Assembly (NCBI GenBank): GCA_937925645.1
Contig: CALAMB010000273.1
Span: 1-7,854 of the forward strand
DNA length: 7,854 bases
Direction of reading: 5' to 3'
From: an uncultured Acidobacteriota bacterium
Lineage (GTDB): Bacteria > Acidobacteriota > JAAYUB01
Position numbers and translations under genes: made by a program. Shown one piece after another: positions 1 to 5,776 of this stretch (position 1 is its first letter; every line of letters starts with the position of its first letter). The notes below the pieces were generated by a model. The model worked only from the letters and a program-made list of their open reading frames with translations, had not been told where the DNA came from and did no database searches.

Positions 1-5
1 CATGC

Positions 6-11
6 AGGAGG
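6..11 (+). promoter_or_regulatory. Shine-Dalgarno site of the glycosyltransferase gene
   Basis: A perfect AGGAGG lies six bases before the ATG at 18. It fixes the start of the glycosyltransferase gene and argues against the overlapping ATG at position 2. No promoter is visible because the window starts here, so the gene may be part of an operon entering from the left. Confidence 0.85.
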
Positions 12-17
12 TGGGCC

Positions 18-1250
18 ATGGCCGAGGCAGCCGTCCAGGTCCTGTTCATCAGCGGGTCCATCGGCCTGGGCCACGTCAGCCGCGATCTGGCCATCGTCCG
101 CGCGTTGCGGGAGATCCGGCCGGGTGTCGCAATCGACTGGTTGGCGGCGCCGCCCGCCGACCGGTACCTGCGCGACGCGGGCGAGCGCCTGCTCCCCGAG
201 TGCGCCGAGCTCGTCGAGGAGAGCGCCCTGGCGGAGGCGGCCGCCCAGGGGGCGCGGCTGAACCTTGTGCGCTACGCCTTCGGGGCGATGAAGCACTGGT
301 CGAAGAACGTCGAAGTCCTCGGGCGGGTCACGGCGCGGGAGCGCTTCGACCTGGTTGTGGGCGACGAGACGTACGAGGTGAGCCTCGCCTTCAAGAAAAA
401 CCCCGCCCTCAAGACATTCCCCTTCGTGATGATCTTCGACTTCGCCGGATTCCAGCCCATGTCGGCCCGTCCCCTGGAGCGCCTCGGTGTCTGGTTCTGG
501 AACCATGCCTGGTCGAAGGGCTACCGGCGGAAGCCCCGCCACGTGGACATGAGCCTCTTCATCGGCGAACCCGAGGACGTGCCCGACCAGCCGTTCGGTT
601 TCCTGCTCCCCAGCCGGCGTGACTGGGCCCGGGCGCGGTGCCGGTTCGTGGGGTACATCCTCCCCTTCAACCCGGCGGCCTATGCCGACCGGACGGCGGT
701 GCGCCGGCGCCTGGGCTACGGTCCGGAGCCGCTGGTGATCGCGGCCATCGGCGGCACCGCCATCGGCCGGGAGCTGCTGGAGCTCGCCGCCCGGGCGTTC
801 CCGGCCCTCCGGGAGCGGGTGCCGGGCGTGCGGCTGGTGCTGGTGTGCGGGCCGCGCCTGCCCGAATCCGCCGTCGAGGCACCGCCGGGGGTAGAGGTCC
901 GCGGGTACGTGCCGGCGCTCTACGAACACTTCGCCGCGGCGGATGCCGCCGTGGTCCAGGGGGGCGGCACGGCCACGCTGGAGCTCACCATGCTCCGCCG
1001 ACCGTTCATCTTCTTCCCGGTGGAGGGGCATTGCGAACAGGAGGTCGCCGTCGCCGAGCGGCTGGCCCGCCACGGCGCCGGGCGCCGGATGGCCCTGTCC
1101 TCCACCACGCCGGAACTCCTGGCCCAGGCGATAGCCGAACAGCTCGGCGCCACGCCCGACTACCCGCCGGTGCCCGCGGACGGCGCGCAGCGCGCCGCGG
1201 AGCTCCTGGACGGATTGCTCCAGTCCCCGAGGGCTGAAGCTCGGAGATAG
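18..1250 (+). CDS. GT-B fold glycosyltransferase (MurG / GT28-like)
   Basis: A 410-residue protein, probably cytoplasmic or at the inner membrane face, that should transfer a sugar from a nucleotide-sugar donor to an unidentified acceptor. The N-terminal Rossmann half opens with a glycine-rich loop, SGSIGLGHVSRD (12-23). This GxGHxxR pattern is typical of MurG-like enzymes and related predicted glycosyltransferases. The C-terminal half begins near 238 (LVIAAIGGTAIG). It carries the donor-site signature of this superfamily at about 297-342: GYVP, then AAADAAVVQGGGTATLE, then FPVEGHCEQE, where the glycines and the E/Q residues normally contact the nucleotide sugar. There is no signal peptide or clear membrane helix. 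Length is normal for the fold. The start is set by the AGGAGG at 6-11. The next gene downstream is convergent and over 1 kb away, so this is the last gene of its transcript. Fold and class are well supported; donor, acceptor and pathway cannot be read from the sequence. Confidence 0.88.
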   Translation: MAEAAVQVLFISGSIGLGHVSRDLAIVRALREIRPGVAIDWLAAPPADRYLRDAGERLLPECAELVEESALAEAAAQGARLNLVRYAFGAMKHWSKNVEVLGRVTARERFDLVVGDETYEVSLAFKKNPALKTFPFVMIFDFAGFQPMSARPLERLGVWFWNHAWSKGYRRKPRHVDMSLFIGEPEDVPDQPFGFLLPSRRDWARARCRFVGYILPFNPAAYADRTAVRRRLGYGPEPLVIAAIGGTAIGRELLELAARAFPALRERVPGVRLVLVCGPRLPESAVEAPPGVEVRGYVPALYEHFAAADAAVVQGGGTATLELTMLRRPFIFFPVEGHCEQEVAVAERLARHGAGRRMALSSTTPELLAQAIAEQLGATPDYPPVPADGAQRAAELLDGLLQSPRAEARR

Positions 1251-1325
1251 TGGCTCGGGCTCGGGACCAAGCGGTTTCGCCTCAAGAGCACGGAGGACGC
1301 AGGATCATCTTCTGATCGATCATTG

Positions 1326-1348
1326 ATCACTTTTCATTTGTGATTTTT
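1326..1348 (+). terminator. Possible weak terminator downstream of the glycosyltransferase gene
   Basis: ATCAC (1326-1330) and GTGAT (1340-1344) can pair around a nine-base loop, and the hairpin is followed by four more T residues. It lies about 75 bases after the glycosyltransferase stop codon, on the correct strand. The stem is only five base pairs and AT-rich, weak for a genome this rich in GC, so this is a tentative call. Confidence 0.22.
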
Positions 1349-1411
1349 CCAACTCCCCCGGTTGGATCGCCGGAAGGCGGTTCACCCGGCGTGACTGCGT
1401 GGCCTGGCCCC

Positions 1412-1511
1412 CGACCCGCCGGGCGGGTCGAATGTCGGTAGCCCCGGGCGCGAGCCCGGGGTTCGGGTCCCGGCCATCGCCAGGGCGCGACCCGCAAGGC
1501 GGATCGAATGT
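1412..1511 (+). repeat. Hairpin-rich ~100-bp repeat element, copy A
   Basis: The element has three parts. The first is a hairpin, CGACCCGC / GCGGGTCG with a three-base loop (1412-1430), followed by AATGT. The second is a perfect 8-bp hairpin, CCCCGGGC / GCCCGGGG closed by a GCGA loop (1442-1461), which is a GNRA tetraloop if transcribed. The third is another hairpin, CGACCCGC AAG GCGGATCG (1488-1506), again followed by AATGT. The two outer hairpins with their tails are imperfect direct repeats of each other, 76 bases apart. A second copy lies in opposite orientation at 1602-1703. No coding capacity or mobility gene is visible. It most resembles a REP/MITE-like dispersed element or a structured non-coding element; family unknown. 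Confidence 0.6.
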
Positions 1512-1601
1512 GGTCCTGACCTCGAGGGAAATCACGGAATGCCACGAGCAAGCGGCCTTGAGACTTCGGAACCACCCCGGCCCCACCCGACGCACCCGAT
1601 C

Positions 1602-1703
1602 ATATTCGACCCGCTTTGTGGGTCGCCCCTGATTCTTACGGGACGGAACAGTCACCGGGTTTCACCCGGGGCCACCCATGTTCGACCCGCGTGCCACGGG
1701 TCG
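1602..1703 (-). repeat. Hairpin-rich ~100-bp repeat element, copy B (inverted)
   Basis: Read on the minus strand from 1703 to 1602, this segment repeats the order of copy A. It has a CGACCCG...CGGGTCG hairpin with GAACAT after it, a middle block GGTGGCCCCGGGTGAAACCC (A has GGTAGCCCCGGGCGCGAGCC), and a terminal CGACCCAC AAA GCGGGTCG GAATAT-type end. The copies are 100 and 102 bases long, and the outer hairpins are 76 bases apart in both. The ends match best and the middle about 25 bases have diverged. Compensating change is visible in the middle hairpin: A pairs CCCCGGGC with GCCCGGGG, while B keeps a shorter CCGGG / CCCGG pairing. With copy A it forms an inverted pair separated by 90 bases. 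Confidence 0.55.
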
Positions 1704-1780
1704 TTCCCCGGACTGTGATTCCCATGCGCCGGCCGTTCTTCCACCGGTGATTTCCGTCTCGCGGATGGCGGCCGTAGCCG

Positions 1781-1798
1781 GCGGCGGGGTCCCGCCGC
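1781..1798. repeat. GC-rich hairpin
   Basis: GCGGCGGG (1781-1788) and CCCGCCGC (1791-1798) form a perfect inverted repeat with almost no spacer, so the natural fold is seven base pairs with a GGTC loop. There is no T-run on either side, so it is not a classical intrinsic terminator. It could still stall polymerase between convergent genes or belong to the same repeat-rich debris. Function unknown. Confidence 0.4.
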
Positions 1799-1942
1799 GC
1801 CCGCGAGCCCATTCCATCGCCGGCAACATCCGACGTAGTGGTGCAGCCCCAGGAATGAGGGACCACGAGAGCCCCTTCCCGCCGCTCGCTCCCGCTCGCG
1901 GTACCTCCGCTGTGCCAACCGCTTGATTGTGCTAATTACACC

Positions 1943-2036
1943 GGTGAATGGGTGAATGGTTAAATCGGTGAGATCGGTGAATGGGTAAATGGGTAAATGG
2001 GTGAATGGGTGAATGGGTGAATCGGTGAATGGGTAT
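1943..2036. repeat. Tandem array of an 8-bp unit, GGTGAATG
   Basis: Eleven consecutive copies of GGTGAATG or near variants (GGTAAATG, GGTGAATC, GTTAAATC, and one nine-base unit GGTGAGATC at 1967-1975), ending in a partial GGTAT. The unit contains TGA and its length is not a multiple of three, so it closes all three + frames. It is the most AT-rich stretch of the gap. The variants are interspersed, which points to duplication plus point change rather than a recent expansion. Confidence 0.92.
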
Positions 2037-2068
2037 TAGGATCTGGGTTATGTGATCCAGGGCCCGAA

Positions 2069-2173
2069 CCCAGAACCCAGGTCCCAGGTCCCAGAACCCA
2101 GAACCCAGGTCCCAAGTCCCAGGTCCCAGGTCCCAGGTCCCAGAACCCAGGTCCCAGGTCCCAAGTCCCAGGT
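2069..2173. repeat. Tandem array of a 7-bp unit, CCCAGGT
   Basis: Fifteen consecutive heptamers made of only three words: CCCAGGT, CCCAGAA and CCCAAGT. A degenerate CCCGAA precedes them at 2063. CCC at positions 1-3 never changes; variation is confined to positions 4-7. The array is pyrimidine-biased on the + strand, whereas the 8-bp array before it is purine-biased. Heptamer arrays of this general style are known in filamentous cyanobacteria as STRR sequences. The resemblance is in style only. Confidence 0.92.
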
Positions 2174-2197
2174 CCGATTTCCGCATTACGGGAACGA

Positions 2198-2261
2198 GCC
2201 TCAAGTCTCTAGCCTCGAGCCTCGATTACGATTACGATTACGATGACGATGACGATCATGA
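2198..2261. repeat. Composite array: 7-bp GCCTCGA units passing into 6-bp TTACGA units
   Basis: Four heptamers (GCCTCAA, GTCTCTA, GCCTCGA, GCCTCGA; 2198-2225) run straight into hexamers (TTACGA three times, TGACGA twice, then TCATGA; 2226-2261). ACGAG-type words continue for about 15 bases beyond. The shared CGA at the junction makes the switch of unit length seamless. Confidence 0.85.
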
Positions 2262-2285
2262 ATTACGAGCACGAGGAGATCGCAA

Positions 2286-2320
2286 CTCCTATCTCCTATC
2301 TCCTATCTCCTCACTCCTAT
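2286..2320. repeat. Tandem array of a 7-bp unit, CTCCTAT, overlapping the TPR-CHAT stop codon
   Basis: Five heptamers: CTCCTAT four times and CTCCTCA once. The last unit (2314-2320) contains the stop codon of the minus-strand TPR-CHAT gene (TAG at 2319-2317), and repeat-like CTCG words continue into its last codons. Read on the minus strand the unit is ATAGGAG. Because seven is not a multiple of three, successive units place TAG in every frame. Confidence 0.88.
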
Positions 2321-5300
2321 CTCGCTCTCGCCCGCCAGGCCCATATGCCCAGGGCCAGCAACATGACGGCGCTCACCGCCAGCAGCCACCCGGCACCCCG
2401 GGGCCAGCCGTCCCGGCGGAACGGGACGGGGCCGGGATCGCCCTGGAGGATGAACGGCGCCCAGAAGAACGGATCGCGGCTCCGGGGATCGCGCGCCACC
2501 GCCAGCTTGGCCGCCCGCAGGGCCTCGCTCTTGGACGCGCCTTCCCACATCTGCCGGTAGAACTCGGTCATGAGCGTCGCCGTGCTGCGATCCCCCACCG
2601 GCCAGAGGCTCATGACCAGGCTGGCGGCGCCGGCATAGGTGAACGCCCGGTTCAGCCCCACGATCCCCTCGCCGCGCGACAGCTTGCCGAGGCCGGTCTC
2701 GCAGCCGCTCAGCACCACCAGGTTGGCGTCCAGCTTCATGTTGAATATCTCGTAGGTGTACAGCGCCCCGTCGTCGTCGCCGTCGGCGCCGCCGACCGAG
2801 GCGAACACCAGGCGCGAGTAAAAGGGCTGGCGATCATCGAGGTAACTGTGCGTCGAAGGATGCAACACCCGGAAGGCGCCGGCATTGGCCTTGAAGTTCT
2901 TTTCCGTGGCCTCGCCCTTCAGGAAGAGCTGAGACCGCGGGATCAGGCGGTAAATGTCCCGGGTTTCGGCCTCGGACCAAGGCAGGCTGACCGGCGCGGC
3001 GGCGCCCGACGCGCTCGCGGTGTCCGGCCGGAGGAATTCGGGATTGCCCAGGAGCAGCACATTGCGCAGCCGGGCGTCCGGCGGCGGGCCGGTGGGAAAC
3101 GTGTTGATCATCCCGGCGTACGGCAGGTAGCTGATGGCGAACCGCTCCAGCCAGAACCGGATCTCACCCTCCCGCGACCAGCGGTCCACCAGCATCTCGA
3201 ACGGCAGGTAGTGGAGCATGTGATCGGGAATGATCAGCAGGCGGTCGATCCCCGCCAGGTGTTCCGACCATGGACTGGACAGTCGCCGGCACAATTCGTG
3301 CATTCCCTTGGTCCGGATGCCGGCCCACCGCTGGTTGCGCAGGAAGTTGCCGTCCGTGTCCACTGACCGGGGGCTGAACAGGTTGAAGCTCACGTCGCGG
3401 AGCAGTGCCTCGAGCCGGTCGCGCGTAAGGTGCAACGTGCCGAACCGGACCCCATCCTTCCGGATCAGCCAGTAGTACGTGTCCAGCTCGCCGACGAAAA
3501 ACTCCACCGCCGCCGTGCGCGGCGGCAGGCGCCGGCGCAACTCGTCGAGCGACACGAAACCCGGCGTCAACAGCTCGAAGAAACGCGGGTTCTCGCGGCG
3601 GAGCCGATCCAGGAACTCGCCCCGCTGGCGCTCCAGCAGCCCGATCTCCGACCGCACCGAGAGCAGCCGCACGTCAGTCTCGGCCACGCCGGCGCGGACC
3701 AGGTCGGTGTACATCTTGTGCCGGTCCTCCAGCTTGCGGCCGAGCAGCAGGAACTCCGTGTTCCGCTCCGGTGACACCCCGCCGATGTGCTGCAGGAGTC
3801 GGGTCTGGGCAATGGTCGCGGACAGGTTGCGCGCCTTCGCCTTCTCGGAGAGGCGGAACGCCTCGGCCATATCCCTCGCCCGGCCGTGCCGCCGGAACGA
3901 CTCCTCGTGGATGGCGATCAGCGACTCGTAGTTGCTGAACAGGTCCTCGCCGAATCCGATCCGCTCCTTGTAGTTCAGGAGCGAGTTCTCGATCTCCTCC
4001 AGATAGTCCAGCGCCCGCTGGTAGTGGTCGATCGCCTCCGCCGTCCGGCCCAGTTTCCGATAGCAGGCGCCCATCGCCCGCAGCGTGCCCACCTCAAACG
4101 CCCGGCTGTTGAGCCGCCTGGTCGCGGCCAGCACCTTCTGGAACTGGTCCAAGGCCTCGACGAACTGGTCCTGCTTGTAGAGGAAGTGCCCGATCACCCA
4201 GTCGCAGTCGGCGACCGCGCCGTCTTCGCGGATTTCGGCGAACAGGCGGCGGGCGTTTTCCACGTAGGTGTACGCCTCGGCGCGGCGATCCATCTTGAAC
4301 AGGCTCCACCCCATGCACTCCAGCACGACGCCTTTCTGATATTGGAGACGCATCCGATCCGCAATTTCGAGCGATTTCCGGAAATGCTCCATCGCGGCTT
4401 CATGTTGCTTGCGGGTCTGGTCCAGGATCCCCAGGTCGGCCTCGAGCACGGTTTCGCTGAACGGATCGTTTGTCTCCCGCGTCATGCGCAGGGCTTGCTG
4501 GTAGAAGGCCTCGGCGTCGTCGTACTCGTAGAGCCGGTGCTTGAGATCGGCCAGTTTTTTGAGCGCCTGCACCTGGCTGCTCCGCTGCTGCACCTTCACG
4601 GAGAGCACCAGCGACTGGTTGTAGGCGTCCAGCGCCCCCTGCAGGTTGCCCATCCGCTCGCTACAAAGGCCCAACTGCACGTGGATGTCGGCCTGCCGCC
4701 GGATGTGCTTGGTCTGTTCGGCGTGGCGCATGACGTTCCGGAAGTGCTCCTGGGCCAACAGGTGGTCTCCCAGTTGGGCGTAGTAGTTGGCGTAGAGTTG
4801 CTCAATGTTGCGTTCGAGCTCTTCGTCCCCGATGATGGCGCACAGGCTGAACGCCTCGTCGGCCACCGCGCGGCACTTCTCGTACTCGCTGGCATACAGG
4901 TGCAGATTGCCGATCTGTTGGAGGTAGTACGCCTGGTCGCGCAGCCGGCCGGCGTGGCCGGCCTCGTCGGCCCGCTGCCGGGCCAGCGCCATGGCCTTGT
5001 CGTCGCGCCCCTCCATCTGGTACCGCACGATGGTCAGAATCGACGTGGAGAGAATCTCGGGATTCTGGGCGCGCGCGACCTCTTCCCACCGAAAAAAACC
5101 GTTGTAATCATCGAGGTAATAATGGAGCTCGGCGATGGAGCTGGTGAGATAGCAGTTATCCGGATCCAGCCGGCGCAGCCCCAGCAGGAAGTTCAGCGCG
5201 CGCTGATGCTCGCCCGTGACATCCACCGCCAGGAGGTAGATGTCGAAGAACATGTCCTGGCGGGGCCGGCGGGCGATGGCGTTTTCCAGAAACTCGATGG

Positions 5301-5646
5301 CCCGCGGATAGTCGGTCTGGATGCGGTAGTTCGTCCCCAGCGCGAACAGGTAATAGGCGTTGTCGGGGTCGCGCTTGAGCTTTTCCAGGAAATAGCGCTC
5401 CCCCCAGGCCAGGCGGTCCAGCTTGGCGAGCACCCAGGTGAAATAGTAATAGCCGCGGACGTCCTCCGGCTCCTGGGTCATGAGCAGGTGGGCCTGCTCC
5501 AGCGCCTCGTTCAGGCGGTTGTCGCCCACCAGGAACATGATTTCGTTGACGCGATCCACATCGGGGGCCGCAGCGACACCTCCCAGTCCGGTCAGGCCCA
5601 GGACCGCCCAACAGAGTGTGGCTCGAAGCACGCGGAGGTGATTCAT
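2317..5646 (-). CDS. Exported TPR-CHAT domain protein (predicted cysteine protease, membrane-anchored)
   Basis: A 1109-residue protein. Residues 1-27 look like a signal peptide: basic MNHLRVLR, a hydrophobic core, and a likely cut after GVAA or GVAAA. About a dozen TPR-like helical repeats fill roughly 35-600, clearest at 94-127, 320-352, 359-391, 399-431, 478-510 and 519-551. The helical FRLSEKAKARNLSA segment (597-610) is usual just before CHAT domains. The CHAT domain covers roughly 700-1070. It shows the expected catalytic pair: His933 in HPSTHS (family form HxATHG) and Cys982 in LSGCETGLG, followed by SLWPVGDRST and FFWAPFILQGDPG. CHAT domains are caspase-like cysteine peptidases; TPRs usually bind the partner or trigger. 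A hydrophobic helix (about 1086-1104) and the tail RARAR end the protein, suggesting a periplasmic or surface protease anchored at its C terminus. The signal peptide supports the ATG at 5646, although no Shine-Dalgarno precedes it. The substrate and trigger are unknown. It is divergent from the PilT-like gene, and its stop codon lies in a tandem repeat. Confidence 0.93.
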   Translation of the reverse strand: MNHLRVLRATLCWAVLGLTGLGGVAAAPDVDRVNEIMFLVGDNRLNEALEQAHLLMTQEPEDVRGYYYFTWVLAKLDRLAWGERYFLEKLKRDPDNAYYLFALGTNYRIQTDYPRAIEFLENAIARRPRQDMFFDIYLLAVDVTGEHQRALNFLLGLRRLDPDNCYLTSSIAELHYYLDDYNGFFRWEEVARAQNPEILSTSILTIVRYQMEGRDDKAMALARQRADEAGHAGRLRDQAYYLQQIGNLHLYASEYEKCRAVADEAFSLCAIIGDEELERNIEQLYANYYAQLGDHLLAQEHFRNVMRHAEQTKHIRRQADIHVQLGLCSERMGNLQGALDAYNQSLVLSVKVQQRSSQVQALKKLADLKHRLYEYDDAEAFYQQALRMTRETNDPFSETVLEADLGILDQTRKQHEAAMEHFRKSLEIADRMRLQYQKGVVLECMGWSLFKMDRRAEAYTYVENARRLFAEIREDGAVADCDWVIGHFLYKQDQFVEALDQFQKVLAATRRLNSRAFEVGTLRAMGACYRKLGRTAEAIDHYQRALDYLEEIENSLLNYKERIGFGEDLFSNYESLIAIHEESFRRHGRARDMAEAFRLSEKAKARNLSATIAQTRLLQHIGGVSPERNTEFLLLGRKLEDRHKMYTDLVRAGVAETDVRLLSVRSEIGLLERQRGEFLDRLRRENPRFFELLTPGFVSLDELRRRLPPRTAAVEFFVGELDTYYWLIRKDGVRFGTLHLTRDRLEALLRDVSFNLFSPRSVDTDGNFLRNQRWAGIRTKGMHELCRRLSSPWSEHLAGIDRLLIIPDHMLHYLPFEMLVDRWSREGEIRFWLERFAISYLPYAGMINTFPTGPPPDARLRNVLLLGNPEFLRPDTASASGAAAPVSLPWSEAETRDIYRLIPRSQLFLKGEATEKNFKANAGAFRVLHPSTHSYLDDRQPFYSRLVFASVGGADGDDDGALYTYEIFNMKLDANLVVLSGCETGLGKLSRGEGIVGLNRAFTYAGAASLVMSLWPVGDRSTATLMTEFYRQMWEGASKSEALRAAKLAVARDPRSRDPFFWAPFILQGDPGPVPFRRDGWPRGAGWLLAVSAVMLLALGIWAWRARAR

Positions 5647-5654
5647 GACGTTCT

Positions 5655-5660
5655 ATTGTA
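5655..5660 (-). promoter_or_regulatory. Candidate -10 box for the TPR-CHAT gene
   Basis: On the minus strand TACAAT (5660-5655) lies nine bases before the ATG at 5646, with a poor -35 candidate TTGTTT sixteen bases upstream. If used, transcription would start at about 5648 and the mRNA would have almost no leader. That would agree with the absence of a Shine-Dalgarno sequence before the start codon. Tentative. Confidence 0.35.
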
Positions 5661-5703
5661 TTGAAAGGGCTGCCAAAAACAAAGGATTTCCCAGCGGTGA
5701 TTT

Positions 5704-5712
5704 TGGTATAAT
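5704..5712 (+). promoter_or_regulatory. Extended -10 promoter for the PilT-like gene
   Basis: TGGTATAAT is a perfect extended -10 (TGN plus consensus TATAAT) in an AT-richer pocket between two divergent genes. No good -35 is seen at the usual distance, which extended -10 promoters can tolerate. Transcription would begin near 5719 and give a leader of about 58 bases before the GTG at 5777. The box overlaps the in-frame ATG at 5711, which argues against that ATG and against the ATG at 5645 as translation starts. Confidence 0.55.
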
Positions 5713-5764
5713 GGCGCCGCCGCCGTCCGGAAACGCGCCGCCGGCCGCCGGGAATGATACGCGC

Positions 5765-5770
5765 GAGGAG
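5765..5770 (+). promoter_or_regulatory. Shine-Dalgarno site fixing a GTG start
   Basis: GAGGAG stands six bases before the GTG at 5777. It decides the start of the PilT-like gene. The two upstream in-frame ATGs (5645, 5711) have no such site, and the peptide they would add is low-complexity. Confidence 0.7.
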
Positions 5771-5776
5771 CCGCCC

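Larger units (their letters stand above)
1251..2316. other. Non-coding convergent intergenic region rich in repeats
   Basis: I see no believable gene in these 1066 bases between two genes that converge on it. The open frames present are short, Arg/Pro/Gly-rich or made of repeat translation, and lack ribosome binding sites. 1251-1411 holds little apart from a weak hairpin followed by T residues and a small cluster of GATC sites. 1412-1703 holds two inverted copies of a hairpin-rich element. 1704-1942 has one strong GC hairpin and nothing else I recognise. 1943-2320 is a chain of tandem arrays. Convergent gaps of this kind tolerate insertions, which may explain the accumulation. Confidence 0.75.

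Noticed and set aside
2..622. 206-codon frame overlapping the glycosyltransferase start
   Set aside because: It is Arg/Pro/Gly-rich, has no Shine-Dalgarno before its ATG, and covers a frame where the glycosyltransferase motifs are clear.
1320..1655. 111-codon minus-strand frame in the intergenic gap
   Set aside because: It runs through hairpin element A and has no domain, no ribosome binding site and a composition typical of random GC-rich frames.
1412..1703. Insertion sequence
   Set aside because: The inverted pair encloses only about 90 bases with no transposase and no visible target-site duplication, so it cannot be called a complete IS.
1943..2320. CRISPR array
   Set aside because: Units are 6 to 8 bases in direct tandem, with no 24-40-base repeats separated by unique spacers and no cas gene nearby. 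The presence of a TPR-CHAT gene alone does not imply a type III-E system: this protein has a signal peptide.
3787..5664. 625-codon open frame on the + strand, antisense to the TPR-CHAT gene
   Set aside because: It mirrors a strongly supported gene in GC-rich DNA, has a Leu/Val/Gln/His-biased composition without domains, and has no convincing ribosome binding site. It is a shadow frame.
5645..5776. Upstream ATG starts (5645, 5711) for the PilT-like gene
   Set aside because: They lack Shine-Dalgarno sites, one overlaps a consensus -10 box, and the added peptide is low-complexity. The GTG at 5777 has GAGGAG at ideal spacing.
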